This document shows, piece by piece, positions 48,548-60,709 of a DNA stretch of 64,000 bases; positions within the stretch are counted from its first letter, which is position 1, and every line of letters starts with the position of its first letter. A program made the position numbers and the translations under genes. The DNA is from Myxococcales bacterium. Its GTDB lineage: Bacteria > Myxococcota_A > Polyangia > Haliangiales > Haliangiaceae. The DNA is taken from contig CANKMW010000013.1 of assembly GCA_947483555.1 (NCBI GenBank), positions 62,001 through 126,000 of the forward strand. The letters are read 5' to 3'. The notes under the pieces were generated by a model. It was given only the letters and a program-made list of their open reading frames with translations, made no database searches and was not told the origin of the DNA.

Positions 48548-49672
48548 ATGGCCGCGTTGAGCGCCCGTCACGCCATGCGCCTGGTCACGACGCTGACCGC
48601 GCTCGCCGCCTGCCACGTGACCACGCGGTACCAGGAGACCCGGCGCGGCGAGACCCGGCACGAGGTCGCGCCGGGCGCCACGCCGCGGCTGCTGCCACCG
48701 TCGATGGAGGTCAGCGAGGACGGTCGCTTCCGCTTCGTCGAGCCGTTCGTGTGCGCGATGCAATCGGTCACCGAGATGGCGGCGTTCGACGTCGAGCGGC
48801 GGCGACCCAACGTCGCGACCCTGGTGGTCGGCGTCATCGCCGCCTCGCTCGGCGCCGTGGCCACCGCCGCCGCGCTGGCCGCCGAGGACGGCTCCGGTTC
48901 GCCGCTGGCGTACCTCGGCCCGGCTGGCCTGGTGGTCGGCATCCCGTTCGTCATCGGACCGCTGGTCGGCAACTCGACGGCCCGCGTGCCCGGCGAGGTC
49001 CAGGAGGTGCGCGCCGCGTCGGGCGAAGCCCCGTGCGGCACCCGGCCGCTGACCGGCCGCCGCGCCACCGTCGGCTGGAGCGGCCTCCGGGTGGTCGGCA
49101 CGATCGACGCCGACGGCTACTTCGAGGTCTCGCCGTTCGCGTTCATCGACGCCTTCGACGTCGGCCGCATCCCGGCGCTGGTGCTGGCCATCGAGATCGA
49201 GCGCGACGACGGCAAGCTACCGCTCGAGGTCGTGCTCGACGCCGCGGCGCTGGCCGGGGCGCGCGACGGCTTCTTCCGCCGCATCGGCGTCGACGCCACC
49301 GTCGAGCCGGTCCGCAAGGTGCCGCGCCTCGAGGCCGGCCCGCTGCGGGTGTCGCGGGTCCGGCGCGACGCCGAGCGCGGCGTGCGCATCGTCGTGCCGC
49401 TCGCCAACCGCGGCCCCGGCGATGCCTACGGCGTCCGGCTGAGCGTCAACGCGAGCAGCCCCGAGCTCGACGGCCGCTTCATCTACTACGGCCGCCTGCC
49501 GGCGAAGACGGCGGTCGAGATCGACACCGTCATCCCGATCTCCGAGGACGCGGACCACACCCTGGCCGCCGCCGACTTCGAGCTGTCGGTGATCCTGCGC
49601 GACGCCCACGGCACGGCGCCCGACGCCCCGGTGCGGTTCCGCGGCACCGTGCTGCAAGCGCCGTCGCGGTAG
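48548..49672 (+). CDS. Lipoprotein of unknown function, divergent from the lipase gene
   Basis: 374 residues from ATG 48548; an ATG at 48575 (MRLVTTLTALAAC) is an equally good start and gives a shorter signal peptide. The lipobox is LAAC. After it come a hydrophobic pair (VATLVVGVIAASLGAVATAAALAA and LGPAGLVVGIPFVIGPLVG), then a region of strands and, at the end (about 280-370), an immunoglobulin-like segment (RIVVPLANRGPGDAYGVRLSVNASS) that looks like a bacterial CARDB-type domain. Its start is 40 bases from the divergent lipase gene, so the promoters share that space. Confidence 0.75.
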   Translation: MAALSARHAMRLVTTLTALAACHVTTRYQETRRGETRHEVAPGATPRLLPPSMEVSEDGRFRFVEPFVCAMQSVTEMAAFDVERRRPNVATLVVGVIAASLGAVATAAALAAEDGSGSPLAYLGPAGLVVGIPFVIGPLVGNSTARVPGEVQEVRAASGEAPCGTRPLTGRRATVGWSGLRVVGTIDADGYFEVSPFAFIDAFDVGRIPALVLAIEIERDDGKLPLEVVLDAAALAGARDGFFRRIGVDATVEPVRKVPRLEAGPLRVSRVRRDAERGVRIVVPLANRGPGDAYGVRLSVNASSPELDGRFIYYGRLPAKTAVEIDTVIPISEDADHTLAAADFELSVILRDAHGTAPDAPVRFRGTVLQAPSR

Positions 49673-49684
49673 GCAGGCGGTGAT

Positions 49685-49716
49685 CCGTCGCCGACATCCG
49701 TCGCCGACATCCGTCG
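49685..49716. repeat. 13-base tandem repeat CCGTCGCCGACAT, two copies plus part
   Basis: Just downstream of the lipoprotein gene and upstream of the nucleotidyltransferase gene; two exact copies and a third start (CCGTCG). No gene is encoded in it. Confidence 0.8.
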
Positions 49717-49755
49717 ATCGACAAGCCGCTCGCCGGGACGTAGGATCGATCATCC

Positions 49756-50226
49756 ATGACACTCGAGGAGGCGATGCGGGTGCTGGCTGCGCTCGAGCGG
49801 GAGCGGGTTCGTTACGTGCTGATCGGATCGATGGGGATGGCGGTCCTGGGAGTCATCCGTGCGACGCGTGACATGGACTTCTTCGTGGATCCCAGCCCCG
49901 ACAACGTCGACCGACTCCGGCGCGCACTCGACTCCGTGTTCCACGATCCCTGCATCGCCGAGATCACTGCAGAGGATCTCGGGGGACCGTATCCGGCCGT
50001 CCAGTACGTACCTCCGGAGGGGGACTTCTCGATCGACATCCTGTCGCGGTTGGGCGAGCGTTTCTCGTTCGAGCAGATCGAGTCGCAGGAGGTCACGATC
50101 GACGGGGTCGTGGTTCGCGTCGCGACGGCGCAGATGCTGTATCGAATGAAGCGCGATACCATTCGGCCCCAGGACAAGGCCGATGCGATCGAGCTGCTTC
50201 GGCGCTTCGATCTCGAGGAGGAGTGA
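49756..50226 (+). CDS. Nucleotidyltransferase (DUF6036/MNT-like), possible toxin
   Basis: 156 residues. Near the N-terminus: VLIGSMGMAVLGVIRATRDMDFFV, where the GS (24-25) and the D-x-D pair (Asp39, Asp41) are the nucleotide- and metal-binding motifs of the polymerase-beta-like nucleotidyltransferases. A later segment FSIDILSRLGERFSFEQI and KRDTIRPQDKADAIELLRRF completes the DUF6036-like pattern. Such proteins belong to the same superfamily as AbiEii and the MNT antitoxin/toxins and are often found next to a small partner. Here the partner's ATG overlaps this stop by one base. Ribosome site before 49756 is weak. Confidence 0.8.
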   Translation: MTLEEAMRVLAALERERVRYVLIGSMGMAVLGVIRATRDMDFFVDPSPDNVDRLRRALDSVFHDPCIAEITAEDLGGPYPAVQYVPPEGDFSIDILSRLGERFSFEQIESQEVTIDGVVVRVATAQMLYRMKRDTIRPQDKADAIELLRRFDLEEE

Positions 50227-50435
50227 TGCCGGTCAAGCGATTTCGGTCCGTTGAAGAGATGACTCCATTGCCGGACCGTCCACTCGATCCGGACAACCTT
50301 CGCCGAGCCTTCGAGCTGGCACGGCTGTGCTTCGGGCTCGGCGGCAAGCGGCTACGCCCAGGGGTGTACAAGCACCGCTCGATCACGGAGGCGAACGCGG
50401 CCCGCGAGCGCTGGGAGCGCGAGCCGCGCGGGTAG
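50226..50435 (+). CDS. Small partner protein of the nucleotidyltransferase
   Basis: 69 residues from ATG 50226, which overlaps the TGA of the previous gene by one base and follows a GAGGAGGA ribosome site. It is basic, with a central helix (NLRRAFELARLCFGLGGKRL) and the C-terminal RPGVYKHRSITEANAARERWER. I have the impression that similar small R-x-P-G-V-x-[KR]-x-R-S-I proteins accompany DUF6036-type nucleotidyltransferases elsewhere. It could be an antitoxin or a target-binding partner. Not itself an enzyme as far as can be seen. Confidence 0.65.
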   Translation: MPVKRFRSVEEMTPLPDRPLDPDNLRRAFELARLCFGLGGKRLRPGVYKHRSITEANAARERWEREPRG

Positions 50436-50458
50436 CTGCACAGCTCGGGACGCGGCGG

Positions 50459-52312
50459 TCACTCGCGATAGACCGTCCACTGCTTGACCTTGATCTCGTC
50501 GGTGAGCGCCTTGCTCTGATAGACCAGATCCACGAGCGTCGCGCCCTGCTCCGTCAGCCACGCCGCCACCCCGGGCGCGGCGTAGGTCGCCGCCGACATC
50601 GCGATCTGCCACGACTCGCAGAGCGCCTGCAGCTTGGCCGCCACGTTCACCGTGCCGCCGAAGTAGTCGATGTTGGAGTTGAGCTTGACCGCGATGCACG
50701 GCCCGGTGTTGAGCGAGATGCGCAGCCGCGCCACCGAGTGGGTGCAGCCGGGCGGGAAGCGATCGTGGATGGCGCGCGAGCAGCGCACCGCATCGAGCGG
50801 ATCGTTGAAGGCGCCCATGGCGGCGTCACCGATGGTCTTGACCACCGCGCCGCGATGCAGGCCGATCAGCCCGAACACGTCGGCGAAGTGCTTGCGGACC
50901 TCGACGAACGCCGCCGGATCGCCGCGCGACGCGTACAGCGCCGTCGAGCCGACCATGTCGGTGAACAGGATGGTCTGCTCGCCGATCGCCAGCTGGACGT
51001 CGGCGCCCAGGTACTCCTCGCTGAACAGATCGCGGAACTCCTGGAACGACAGCAGGCGCCCCGGCCGCAGCGCGACGTCCGACCACGCCGCCTCCTCGAC
51101 GACGAAGCGGGTCTCGTCGGCGCGGTCGTTGGTCAGGGTCAGGCGCGAGGTCGCCACCGCCGGGCGCTCGACCGGCGCGTCGCTGGCCTTCCATTCGAGC
51201 TCGGCCTCGCCGCTGGCACCGACGTCGAGGTAGCCGTAACGCTCCTCGCCGTGCAGCCGGAGCCGATACCGCCGCGGCTCGAGCGCCGGGGTGATCTCGA
51301 CCGACGCGCCGGGGGCCAGCGCCCGCTGGACCCGGACGTGGGTCTTGTGGGCCGGCTCGGCGCTGCAGAACGAACGCGTCACGACGTCGCGGATCGAGCG
51401 GTGGACCCGGAAGGTGATCTCGACGGCGTTGTCGCGGTCGGTGCCGAACACGATCGAGCAGCTGTCGCAGCGCGCATCGCCGGGCAGCGCGCCCAGCCGG
51501 CCGTGACCCTCGCTGCCGCGACAGTGCGGGCACACCACGTCCCACGACAGGTCGAGCAGGCCGGCGCGGGTCGCGTGCAGGCAGACCCCCAGCAGCGTGT
51601 CCTCGCTGATCGACTACGCTCGGGCCCGCTCGCAGACCTGGATCCGACCGAGATCGGCGTCGTCGGCGATCGCCACCCACTCGACCAGGCGCTCGATCGC
51701 CCCGCGATCCAGCCCCTGCGCGATCAGGTCGCGGGTGATGGTCTCGAGGCGGGCCCGGGCGTCGGGCGCGATCAGGGGCGGCGGCGCGACCAGCGCAGCC
51801 GGCAACGCCGCGGCGGCGCGGAGCTGGCGATCGACGTCGCCGAGCACGCGCCGGTACGCCTTCTCCAGGCCCGGAAAGCCAAACCGGATGGCGGCCGCGC
51901 CCAGCGCGCCGCGGGGCAGGAACCCGAAGTAGGCCGTGAACCGGCTCCCGCCTCCGGGCCGCGGCGCGACGCGCTGCACGGCGTGCATGACGCGCATGAA
52001 GCCGCGCTCGTAGACCCGCACCGACTCCAGCCACTCGCCGGCAACCCAGTTCCACGGCACCTCGAGCCACTCGTGGCGGACCCCACCGCTCTTCGACCAG
52101 CCGCGGTTGTGACCGTCGCGCTCCTCGAAGTGCATCTCGGCGGTGCCGAGCGCGCGGTTGAGCCGCGAGGTGTCGGAGGTCAGGCGCCAGGTGTCGGCGG
52201 GCGAGGCGTCGAGCTCGAAGTGCCACAGGTACTCGAGCTTCTTGCCGTCGCCGTAGCGCACCGGCCACGGATGCACGCCATGGAGGTCGTCGAGTGATAG
52301 CGGTGCGCTCAC
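50459..52312 (-). pseudogene. DUF5939 - class III adenylate cyclase gene interrupted by in-frame TAG
   Basis: GTG 52310-52312 starts a frame (MSAPLSLDDLHGVHP..., with the DUF5939/SRPBCC-like part, 232 codons) that stops at TAG 51614-51616, after RIQVCERARA. The same frame goes on without break for another 384 codons: SISEDTLLGVCLHATRAGLLDLSWDV, a zinc-like VCPHCRG...CDSC region and a class III cyclase domain (ILFTDMVGSTALYASRGDPAAF, KTIGDAAMGAFNDP, SLNTGPCIAV, DYFGGTVNVAAKL). In this family these parts form one protein, so one nonsense codon splits a gene of about 617 residues. It may be a recent null, a sequencing error, or read through. The downstream part has an in-frame GTG (51536-51538) that could restart it. 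Confidence 0.75.
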
Positions 52313-52353
52313 GTCACGTCACCCTGCTAGCCAGCCTGCTAAAGTGTCGACCC

Positions 52354-54578
<2,225 letters not shown>

Positions 54579-54582
<4 letters not shown>

Positions 54583-55031
54583 GCAGCACCGCGACCTCCC
54601 TGTTCGATCGCATCGGCGGCGACCAGCTGCGGGCGGTGATCGAGGATTTCTACCAGCACGTGTTCGCCGACGTGATGATCGGCTTCCTGTTCGTCGGCAA
54701 AGATCGCGCCCGCCTGATCGAGAAGGAGTGGGAGCTGGCGGCCCGGATGCTGGGCGGCAACGTCGCCTACACCGGCCGCCCGATGCGCGAGGCCCACGCC
54801 AGGGTCCCCATCCTTGGCGGTCACTTCGATCGCCGGCTCCAGATCCTGCGCAACGTGCTCGCCGCGCACGCGGTCGATGCCGAGGTCCAGGCGACGTGGC
54901 TCGATCACACCCAGGCCATGCGGGCCCAGATCACCGCCGACGCCGGCAGCGAATGCGATCACGACGCCGCCGCGGCCCGCACCCAGGTCGCCGGCGACAG
55001 CACGGCGCCGCTGCCACTACGCCGGCGCTGA
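54579..55031 (+). CDS. Truncated haemoglobin-like protein
   Basis: 150 residues. Start ATG 54579 overlaps the TGA of the oxidoreductase gene. The pattern SLFDRIGGDQLRAVIEDFYQHVFAD at the N-terminus and REAHARVPILGGHFDRRLQILRNVLAAH in the second half (His as haem-binding F8 in AHARV) is that of truncated globins. The ~30-residue tail is rich in Ala, Asp and Arg and probably disordered. Truncated globins bind O2, NO or CO; next to a molybdenum enzyme, a role in protecting it from O2 or in NO chemistry is a reasonable but untested idea. Confidence 0.85.
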
Positions 55032-55213
55032 AGGCGTGGACCAGGCGCTGGACCACGGCCGACGGTCGATGCAACGGGAACTCGTCCCGATACTCGGTGA
55101 GGATCGATGTGCGCACCGGCTGGCACCAAACGGTCGACGCCGTCGACGTGAAGGGTCGAGCGTTCCAACCAGGCTCTGCGCCATCGCCCAGCCTAGCAAG
55201 GTAGACTCGGGTC

Positions 55214-55699
55214 GTGTGGCGAGCCACGCTCCCGCTGGTCGCGCTGCTGGTCTCGGTGGCGGCGCCGCGCGACGCCGCCGCCGGCCGGGTGGCGTGGCGG
55301 CTGTGGCGGATGCCGGTGATGTGCAGCAGCTTCGGTGGCGGCATGCCGGTCCTGGCCGAGTCGCAGACCAGCCTGATCGTGGTCGACCGCGCCAACGCCG
55401 CCGAGGTGCTCGCCGGGTGCCGGACCCGGGTGTCGTGGAAGACCCACCGCCTGGTCTACGTCGACGTGATCGGTTCGAAGGACTGGCTCAAGCGGATCCG
55501 CTCGGTGACCACGAAGGACAACAAGATCCTCGTCGAGGTCGAGATCGTGCCGATCTGTCCGACCGCATCGTACGCCGGCCAGGTCGGCGGCCCGGTGTGG
55601 ATCCGCATCCCGCGTGGCTCCGCGCCGGTCGAGGCCGTGCTGGTCCGTCCCGAGCCGCCGCCGCCGCCCTGCGAGCGCCGCCGGCCGACCGGCGGCTGA
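55214..55699 (+). CDS. Secreted protein of unknown function
   Basis: 161 residues from GTG 55214. Signal peptide about residues 1-23 (LPLVALLVSVAAPRDAAAG). The mature part has four Cys (VMCSSFGG, AGCRTR, PICPTA, and PPCERR at the end), strands such as TSLIVVDRANAAEVL and NKILVEVEIVPICP, and a Pro-rich C-terminus. No family recognised. The last codons form a hairpin listed separately, a few bases before the convergent LRR-like gene's stop. Confidence 0.7.
   Translation: MWRATLPLVALLVSVAAPRDAAAGRVAWRLWRMPVMCSSFGGGMPVLAESQTSLIVVDRANAAEVLAGCRTRVSWKTHRLVYVDVIGSKDWLKRIRSVTTKDNKILVEVEIVPICPTASYAGQVGGPVWIRIPRGSAPVEAVLVRPEPPPPPCERRRPTGG
55677..55696. terminator. Perfect 8-bp hairpin at convergent gene ends
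   Basis: GCCGCCGG-CCGA-CCGGCGGC, eight G/C pairs with a four-base loop, in the last codons of the secreted-protein gene and three bases from the convergent gene's stop. No U-run; it may stop transcription from both sides. Confidence 0.35.
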
Positions 55700-55702
55700 C
55701 CA

Positions 55703-56917
55703 TCAGTCGGCGAGCGTGCCGCGCTTGCCGCCGCGCAACTGGAACCGCGGCGCCGCGCCGAGTCGCTCGCGGAGCTGCGGCCCGACGTCCGTGCGGTAGC
55801 CGTGGATCTCCACCCGGTCCAGCTCCGGCCACGTCGACGCCACCGGGAACGCCGCGGCGTCGAGCTGGAAGCAGTTGCGCAGCGTGAGCCGCCGCAGCCC
55901 GGTCAGCGCCGCCAGCGTCGGCAGCGACGTGACCACCGGCGCTTCGCCGAGGATATGCAGCTGGCGCAGCGCCGGATAGGCGCGGACGATCGGCGCCAGA
56001 TCGACCGCGCGGGCATGGGCGATCCGCAGGCCACGCAAGCGCGACAGGCCACGCGGCAAGCCGGCGCCGTCGTGCCCCGACAGCTCCAGCTCGATCCGTT
56101 CGCCGTGGCGCGCCTCGATGACGGTGAGCGCGCCCGGTTCGCCGTGGACGTGGAGGAACTGGACGGTGTCGGGCACGATCAGCGTCAGCGGCGCTCCGAC
56201 CCCGATCGAGACCGTGACCAGACGGGTGGTCGAGAGGTCGACCCGGTCGCGGCCGAGCCCCGACCATCGCAGCTCCTGGATCAGCGGCAAGGCGCGGAGC
56301 CGCTCGATCAGGCGATCGGTGCCGTCGTCGCCGCACACCGAGAGCTGGGTGAGGCACGGCAGCTCCGCCAGGGCCGACCAGCCGGCCGCGGCGCCCGGGG
56401 TCAGCGGCAGCTCGACGGTGCCGACGGCCAACCGCGTGGTGCGATCGCGCGCCGCCCGGTAGGCGTCCCGGTCCGGCGCCGGGATCTCGGTGTCCCAGCG
56501 TCGCTGCAGCGCGACCTGGTGGACTCCCGACGGCCAGCTGCCGAAGGAGGTCGACGCACCGGTGACCAGCGGCGGCAGGACTCCGACCGCAGTCCAGGTC
56601 CGCGGCGGCTGCGCCGGCTTGACGTTGGTGTACGCGACGCGCCCCGTCCAGGAATGGTGGGTGAGTCGCAGCGCCGGCACCGCGCGCAGCTCGTCGAGCG
56701 CCGGCGGCGCCTCGCCGAGCCAGTCGAGGGCGAGGATCGCCGCCGACCTGGCGGTGCTGGAGACGAGCTGGTAGGCGGTCCAGCGACCGTCGTCGAGGGG
56801 CACCGCGAAGATCGTGCCCGGGGGAAACGGTTTCGGTTTCGGCGAGGGTTTCGGTTTCGGCGACGGTGTCGGTTTCGGCGATGGGTTCGGCGACGGCGGC
56901 GGCCGCTTCGGCGTCAC
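55703..56917 (-). CDS. Leucine-rich-repeat-like protein with Pro/Lys-rich start
   Basis: 404 residues from GTG 56915-56917, which overlaps the TGA of the phosphodiesterase gene (GTGA). The first ~35 residues are Pro, Lys and Ser repeats (PSPKPKPSPKPKP) encoded by an 18-base-like repeat. A short N-terminal domain follows (PGTIFAVPLDDGRWTAYQLVSS, AAILALDWLGE). The C-terminal half has LRR-like units (LRGLRIAHARAVDLAPIV, LRQLHILGEAPVV, LRRLTLRNCFQL). No signal peptide is seen. LRR surfaces bind proteins; translational coupling suggests it works with the membrane phosphodiesterase. Confidence 0.75.
   Translation of the reverse strand: MTPKRPPPSPNPSPKPTPSPKPKPSPKPKPFPPGTIFAVPLDDGRWTAYQLVSSTARSAAILALDWLGEAPPALDELRAVPALRLTHHSWTGRVAYTNVKPAQPPRTWTAVGVLPPLVTGASTSFGSWPSGVHQVALQRRWDTEIPAPDRDAYRAARDRTTRLAVGTVELPLTPGAAAGWSALAELPCLTQLSVCGDDGTDRLIERLRALPLIQELRWSGLGRDRVDLSTTRLVTVSIGVGAPLTLIVPDTVQFLHVHGEPGALTVIEARHGERIELELSGHDGAGLPRGLSRLRGLRIAHARAVDLAPIVRAYPALRQLHILGEAPVVTSLPTLAALTGLRRLTLRNCFQLDAAAFPVASTWPELDRVEIHGYRTDVGPQLRERLGAAPRFQLRGGKRGTLAD
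56820..56900. repeat. GGTTTCGGCGA-type short tandem repeats
   Basis: Units of TTCGGTTTCGGCGANGG with variation, encoding the Pro-Ser-Pro-Lys repeats of the LRR-like protein on the minus strand. Confidence 0.75.
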
Positions 56918-58653
56918 GGCTTGCCGGTCCGGTCGGCCTGGGCCCGCGCCTTCTCGATGGCGCGCTCGAGCTGGACCACGCGCACCCGTGGATCGACCGC
57001 CCGGGAGAAGAAGACGATCACCTCGAGCAAGAGCGAGAGCGCGACCGCGATCGTGTAGCAGGAGATCGCCACCTTCACCGCCGGGATGAAGATGAGCAGC
57101 CGCGGCCCCGGCACCTCGACATACGGCGCCGGGAAGAACGCCCACAGCAGCCCGGCGGGCACCATCGCCAGCATCAGCCCGACCCAGGCGATGCCGTTGG
57201 CGGCCGCCAGTCGTTCGGCCAGCACCAGCCGCCGCCGCAGCGCCAGCCAGCCGACCGCGATGTGAACCCCGGCGCCGATCGCGCCGTACTTCAGGAGCTC
57301 CCAGGCGATGTGACCGCGGTCCGGCAAGAGCGAGGGGCTGAAGCGCTCGCCGAGCACGCCGATCAGGGTGTAGTAGACGATGAAGAAGGCAGGCGCGCCG
57401 ACGCCGATCACCCGCACGTCGAGTCGCAGGCCGCCGCGCAGGCGCAGCAGCCACGCCGCCAGCACCGCCATCGCGGCGGCGCCGGCGATCAGCGCCGCCC
57501 GCACCGCCCGCCGGGCCAGCAGCGCCGCGCGATGTCCGGACAGCTCGCGGTCGACGACACCGGTGTTGATACGCACCCGCGCGCTGTCGAGGGCGGCGAT
57601 GCGGGCGGCATCGGCCGGCGCTAGCGCCAGCGCCGTCAACGCGGTGCGGCCCAGGCCGTGCCCCGGCGCCGGTAGTCCGAGCAGCGCCGCCGCGGTCGGC
57701 GCCACGTCCATGAGCAGGACGTCGAGCGTGGCGCCCGGGACCACGCCGGCGCCGGCGACGATGAACGGCACGTCGACGACCAGGGTCTCCAGGCCGCCGT
57801 GACCACCGCGGTCGGTGTGGCCGTGATCGGCGATCACGATGATGGCGTCCCGGGTGAGGTCGAGGCCGGCGACGGCGGCGCGCAGCGCGGCGTCGACCTC
57901 GAACGCCGCCGCCTTGTACTCGGGCTCGGCGCCACCGTACTCGTGGCCGGCGGCATCGACGGCGCCGACCAGCAGCACGGCCAGCGAGTCGCCGGCCGCG
58001 ACCACGCTGCGCGAGGCCTCGCGGAAGCCACCCGGCCACGGCGCGTAGCGCGGGTCGTCGAAGTCGCCCTCGACATCGGACTTGATGGCGCGCCGCCACG
58101 CCTCGGCGGTGCCCTCGTCCATCGCCGAGACGTCGACGTCGTCGAGGGGCACCCGGCGCTGGCGCAGGAACAGGCGGGGCATCGGCGAGTAATCGCTGGC
58201 GAACCCGGCGCGCAGGCCGACGGCGCGCACGCGGTCCATCAGCGAATCCAGCCGGACCACGGTGCGATAGTGGTTGGTGCGCACGCCCGAGTGCGCGGGC
58301 GGCACGCCGGTGAGGATGTTGACGTAGCCGGGCCGCGACCAGGTCGGGTACTGCGCCCGCGCCCGACCGTGCGCGCCGCGGGCCCGCAGCTCGTTGAGGA
58401 ACGGCAGCTCGCGCGACACGTCGAGGCGAAGGCCGTCGATGATCGCGACCACCACTCGTTCGGCGAGCCGCGGCGTCCCCGGTGGCTCGACCACCGGGGG
58501 CGACGCCGCCAGCGCCGGCAGCGGCCGCTCGAGATCGTCCATGAAATCCGAGCCTGACATCCCGCTCTGGATCGCGGCCCAGGTGCCGACCGCCAGCAAG
58601 AATGCGGCGGTGACCAGCGACCACGGTGTGCTGGGCGGAGACGCTCGAAGCAA
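56914..58653 (-). CDS. Membrane alkaline-phosphatase-superfamily enzyme (sulfatase/phosphodiesterase-like)
   Basis: About 579 residues. I start it at TTG 58651-58653 because that includes an N-terminal membrane segment (SLVTAAFLLAVGTWAAI); an ATG at 58558 would omit it. The catalytic domain has metal-binding VVAIIDGLRLDV, the nucleophile region YPTWSRPGYVNILTG, VGAVDAAGHEYGG and IIVIADHGHTDRGGHGG, as in nucleotide pyrophosphatase/phosphodiesterases, phosphoglyceromutases and lipid phosphoethanolamine transferases. The last ~220 residues contain five to six hydrophobic segments. Thus the enzyme domain is outside the cytoplasm and probably acts on an envelope lipid or polysaccharide. Confidence 0.8.
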   Translation of the reverse strand: MLRASPPSTPWSLVTAAFLLAVGTWAAIQSGMSGSDFMDDLERPLPALAASPPVVEPPGTPRLAERVVVAIIDGLRLDVSRELPFLNELRARGAHGRARAQYPTWSRPGYVNILTGVPPAHSGVRTNHYRTVVRLDSLMDRVRAVGLRAGFASDYSPMPRLFLRQRRVPLDDVDVSAMDEGTAEAWRRAIKSDVEGDFDDPRYAPWPGGFREASRSVVAAGDSLAVLLVGAVDAAGHEYGGAEPEYKAAAFEVDAALRAAVAGLDLTRDAIIVIADHGHTDRGGHGGLETLVVDVPFIVAGAGVVPGATLDVLLMDVAPTAAALLGLPAPGHGLGRTALTALALAPADAARIAALDSARVRINTGVVDRELSGHRAALLARRAVRAALIAGAAAMAVLAAWLLRLRGGLRLDVRVIGVGAPAFFIVYYTLIGVLGERFSPSLLPDRGHIAWELLKYGAIGAGVHIAVGWLALRRRLVLAERLAAANGIAWVGLMLAMVPAGLLWAFFPAPYVEVPGPRLLIFIPAVKVAISCYTIAVALSLLLEVIVFFSRAVDPRVRVVQLERAIEKARAQADRTGKP

Positions 58654-58797
58654 GGCTCGACGATGCCACGAAGCCGGTGCTATGTTGCGACCATGTGGTA
58701 CCTGGACGGCAACGTCCCTCATCTTCCCGACGTGACGTTGAGCTAGCGCGCGAGCAGTCAGACGCGTCTGTTCAACTCCTGGAAGTCGAGACCACAC

Positions 58798-60222
<1,425 letters not shown>

Positions 60223-60247
60223 CGCCGGCCCGGCGACCCAAGCCCGC

Positions 60248-60634
60248 ATGGCCATCGCTCCGATCCGGTGGGTCTACCTGCTGCTGGGGTGGGTGTTCTT
60301 CGGCGTCGGCGTCGCCGGCATCGTGCTGCCGGTGGTGCCGGCGACGCCGTTCATGTTGCTCGCGCTGGGGTCGTTCTCGCGCAGCTCGCCGCGGCTCGAG
60401 GCCTGGCTGCTCGCCCATCGCTTCTTCGGCACGCCGCTGCGGGCGTGGAAGGCGCACCGCGTGATCCCGTTGCGGGCCAAGCTGATCGCGTGGAGCTCGA
60501 TGCTCGCCAGCCTCGCCTACATGCTGCTGTGGTCTCATCCGGCGTGGTGGGTGATCGCGCTGGCTGCGGCGCTGATGGCGTACGGTGCCGGGTTCATCGC
60601 CCACTGCCCGTCGCGGCCGCCGCCCGCTGCATGA
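60248..60634 (+). CDS. YbaN-like (DUF454) small membrane protein
   Basis: 128 residues. The N-terminus RWVYLLLGWVFFGVGVAGIVLPVVPATPFMLLALGSF is the hallmark of the DUF454/YbaN family, followed by RSSPRLEAWLLAHRFFGTPLRAW. Three hydrophobic segments. Function unknown in the family. Twenty-five bases after the aminomutase stop, same strand, so likely the same transcript. Confidence 0.85.
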   Translation: MAIAPIRWVYLLLGWVFFGVGVAGIVLPVVPATPFMLLALGSFSRSSPRLEAWLLAHRFFGTPLRAWKAHRVIPLRAKLIAWSSMLASLAYMLLWSHPAWWVIALAAALMAYGAGFIAHCPSRPPPAA

Positions 60635-60665
60635 TCTCGTTATCATGGGTAGATCTAGATTCTAG

Positions 60666-60693
60666 TTGCCTGTTATTTTAACGTGTTATAGAT
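60666..60693 (+). promoter_or_regulatory. Putative promoter of the TetR gene
   Basis: In an AT-rich stretch that contrasts with the rest of the window, TTGCCT (60666-60671) and TATAGA (60687-60692) stand 15 bases apart and resemble -35 and -10 boxes. The TATAGA lies partly inside the palindrome. Transcription would begin about 10 bases before the ATG, giving a nearly leaderless mRNA, consistent with the lack of a ribosome site. Confidence 0.4.
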
Positions 60694-60705
60694 TCATAAC
60701 ACGTT
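60680..60705. promoter_or_regulatory. Perfect palindromic operator for the TetR regulator
   Basis: AACGTGTTAT-AGATTC-ATAACACGTT: two exact 10-base inverted arms and a 6-base spacer, ending four bases before the TetR start codon and covering the putative -10 box. Size and position are typical of a TetR-family dimer site that represses its own gene and the following oxygenase gene. Confidence 0.75.
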
Positions 60706-60709
60706 CAAG

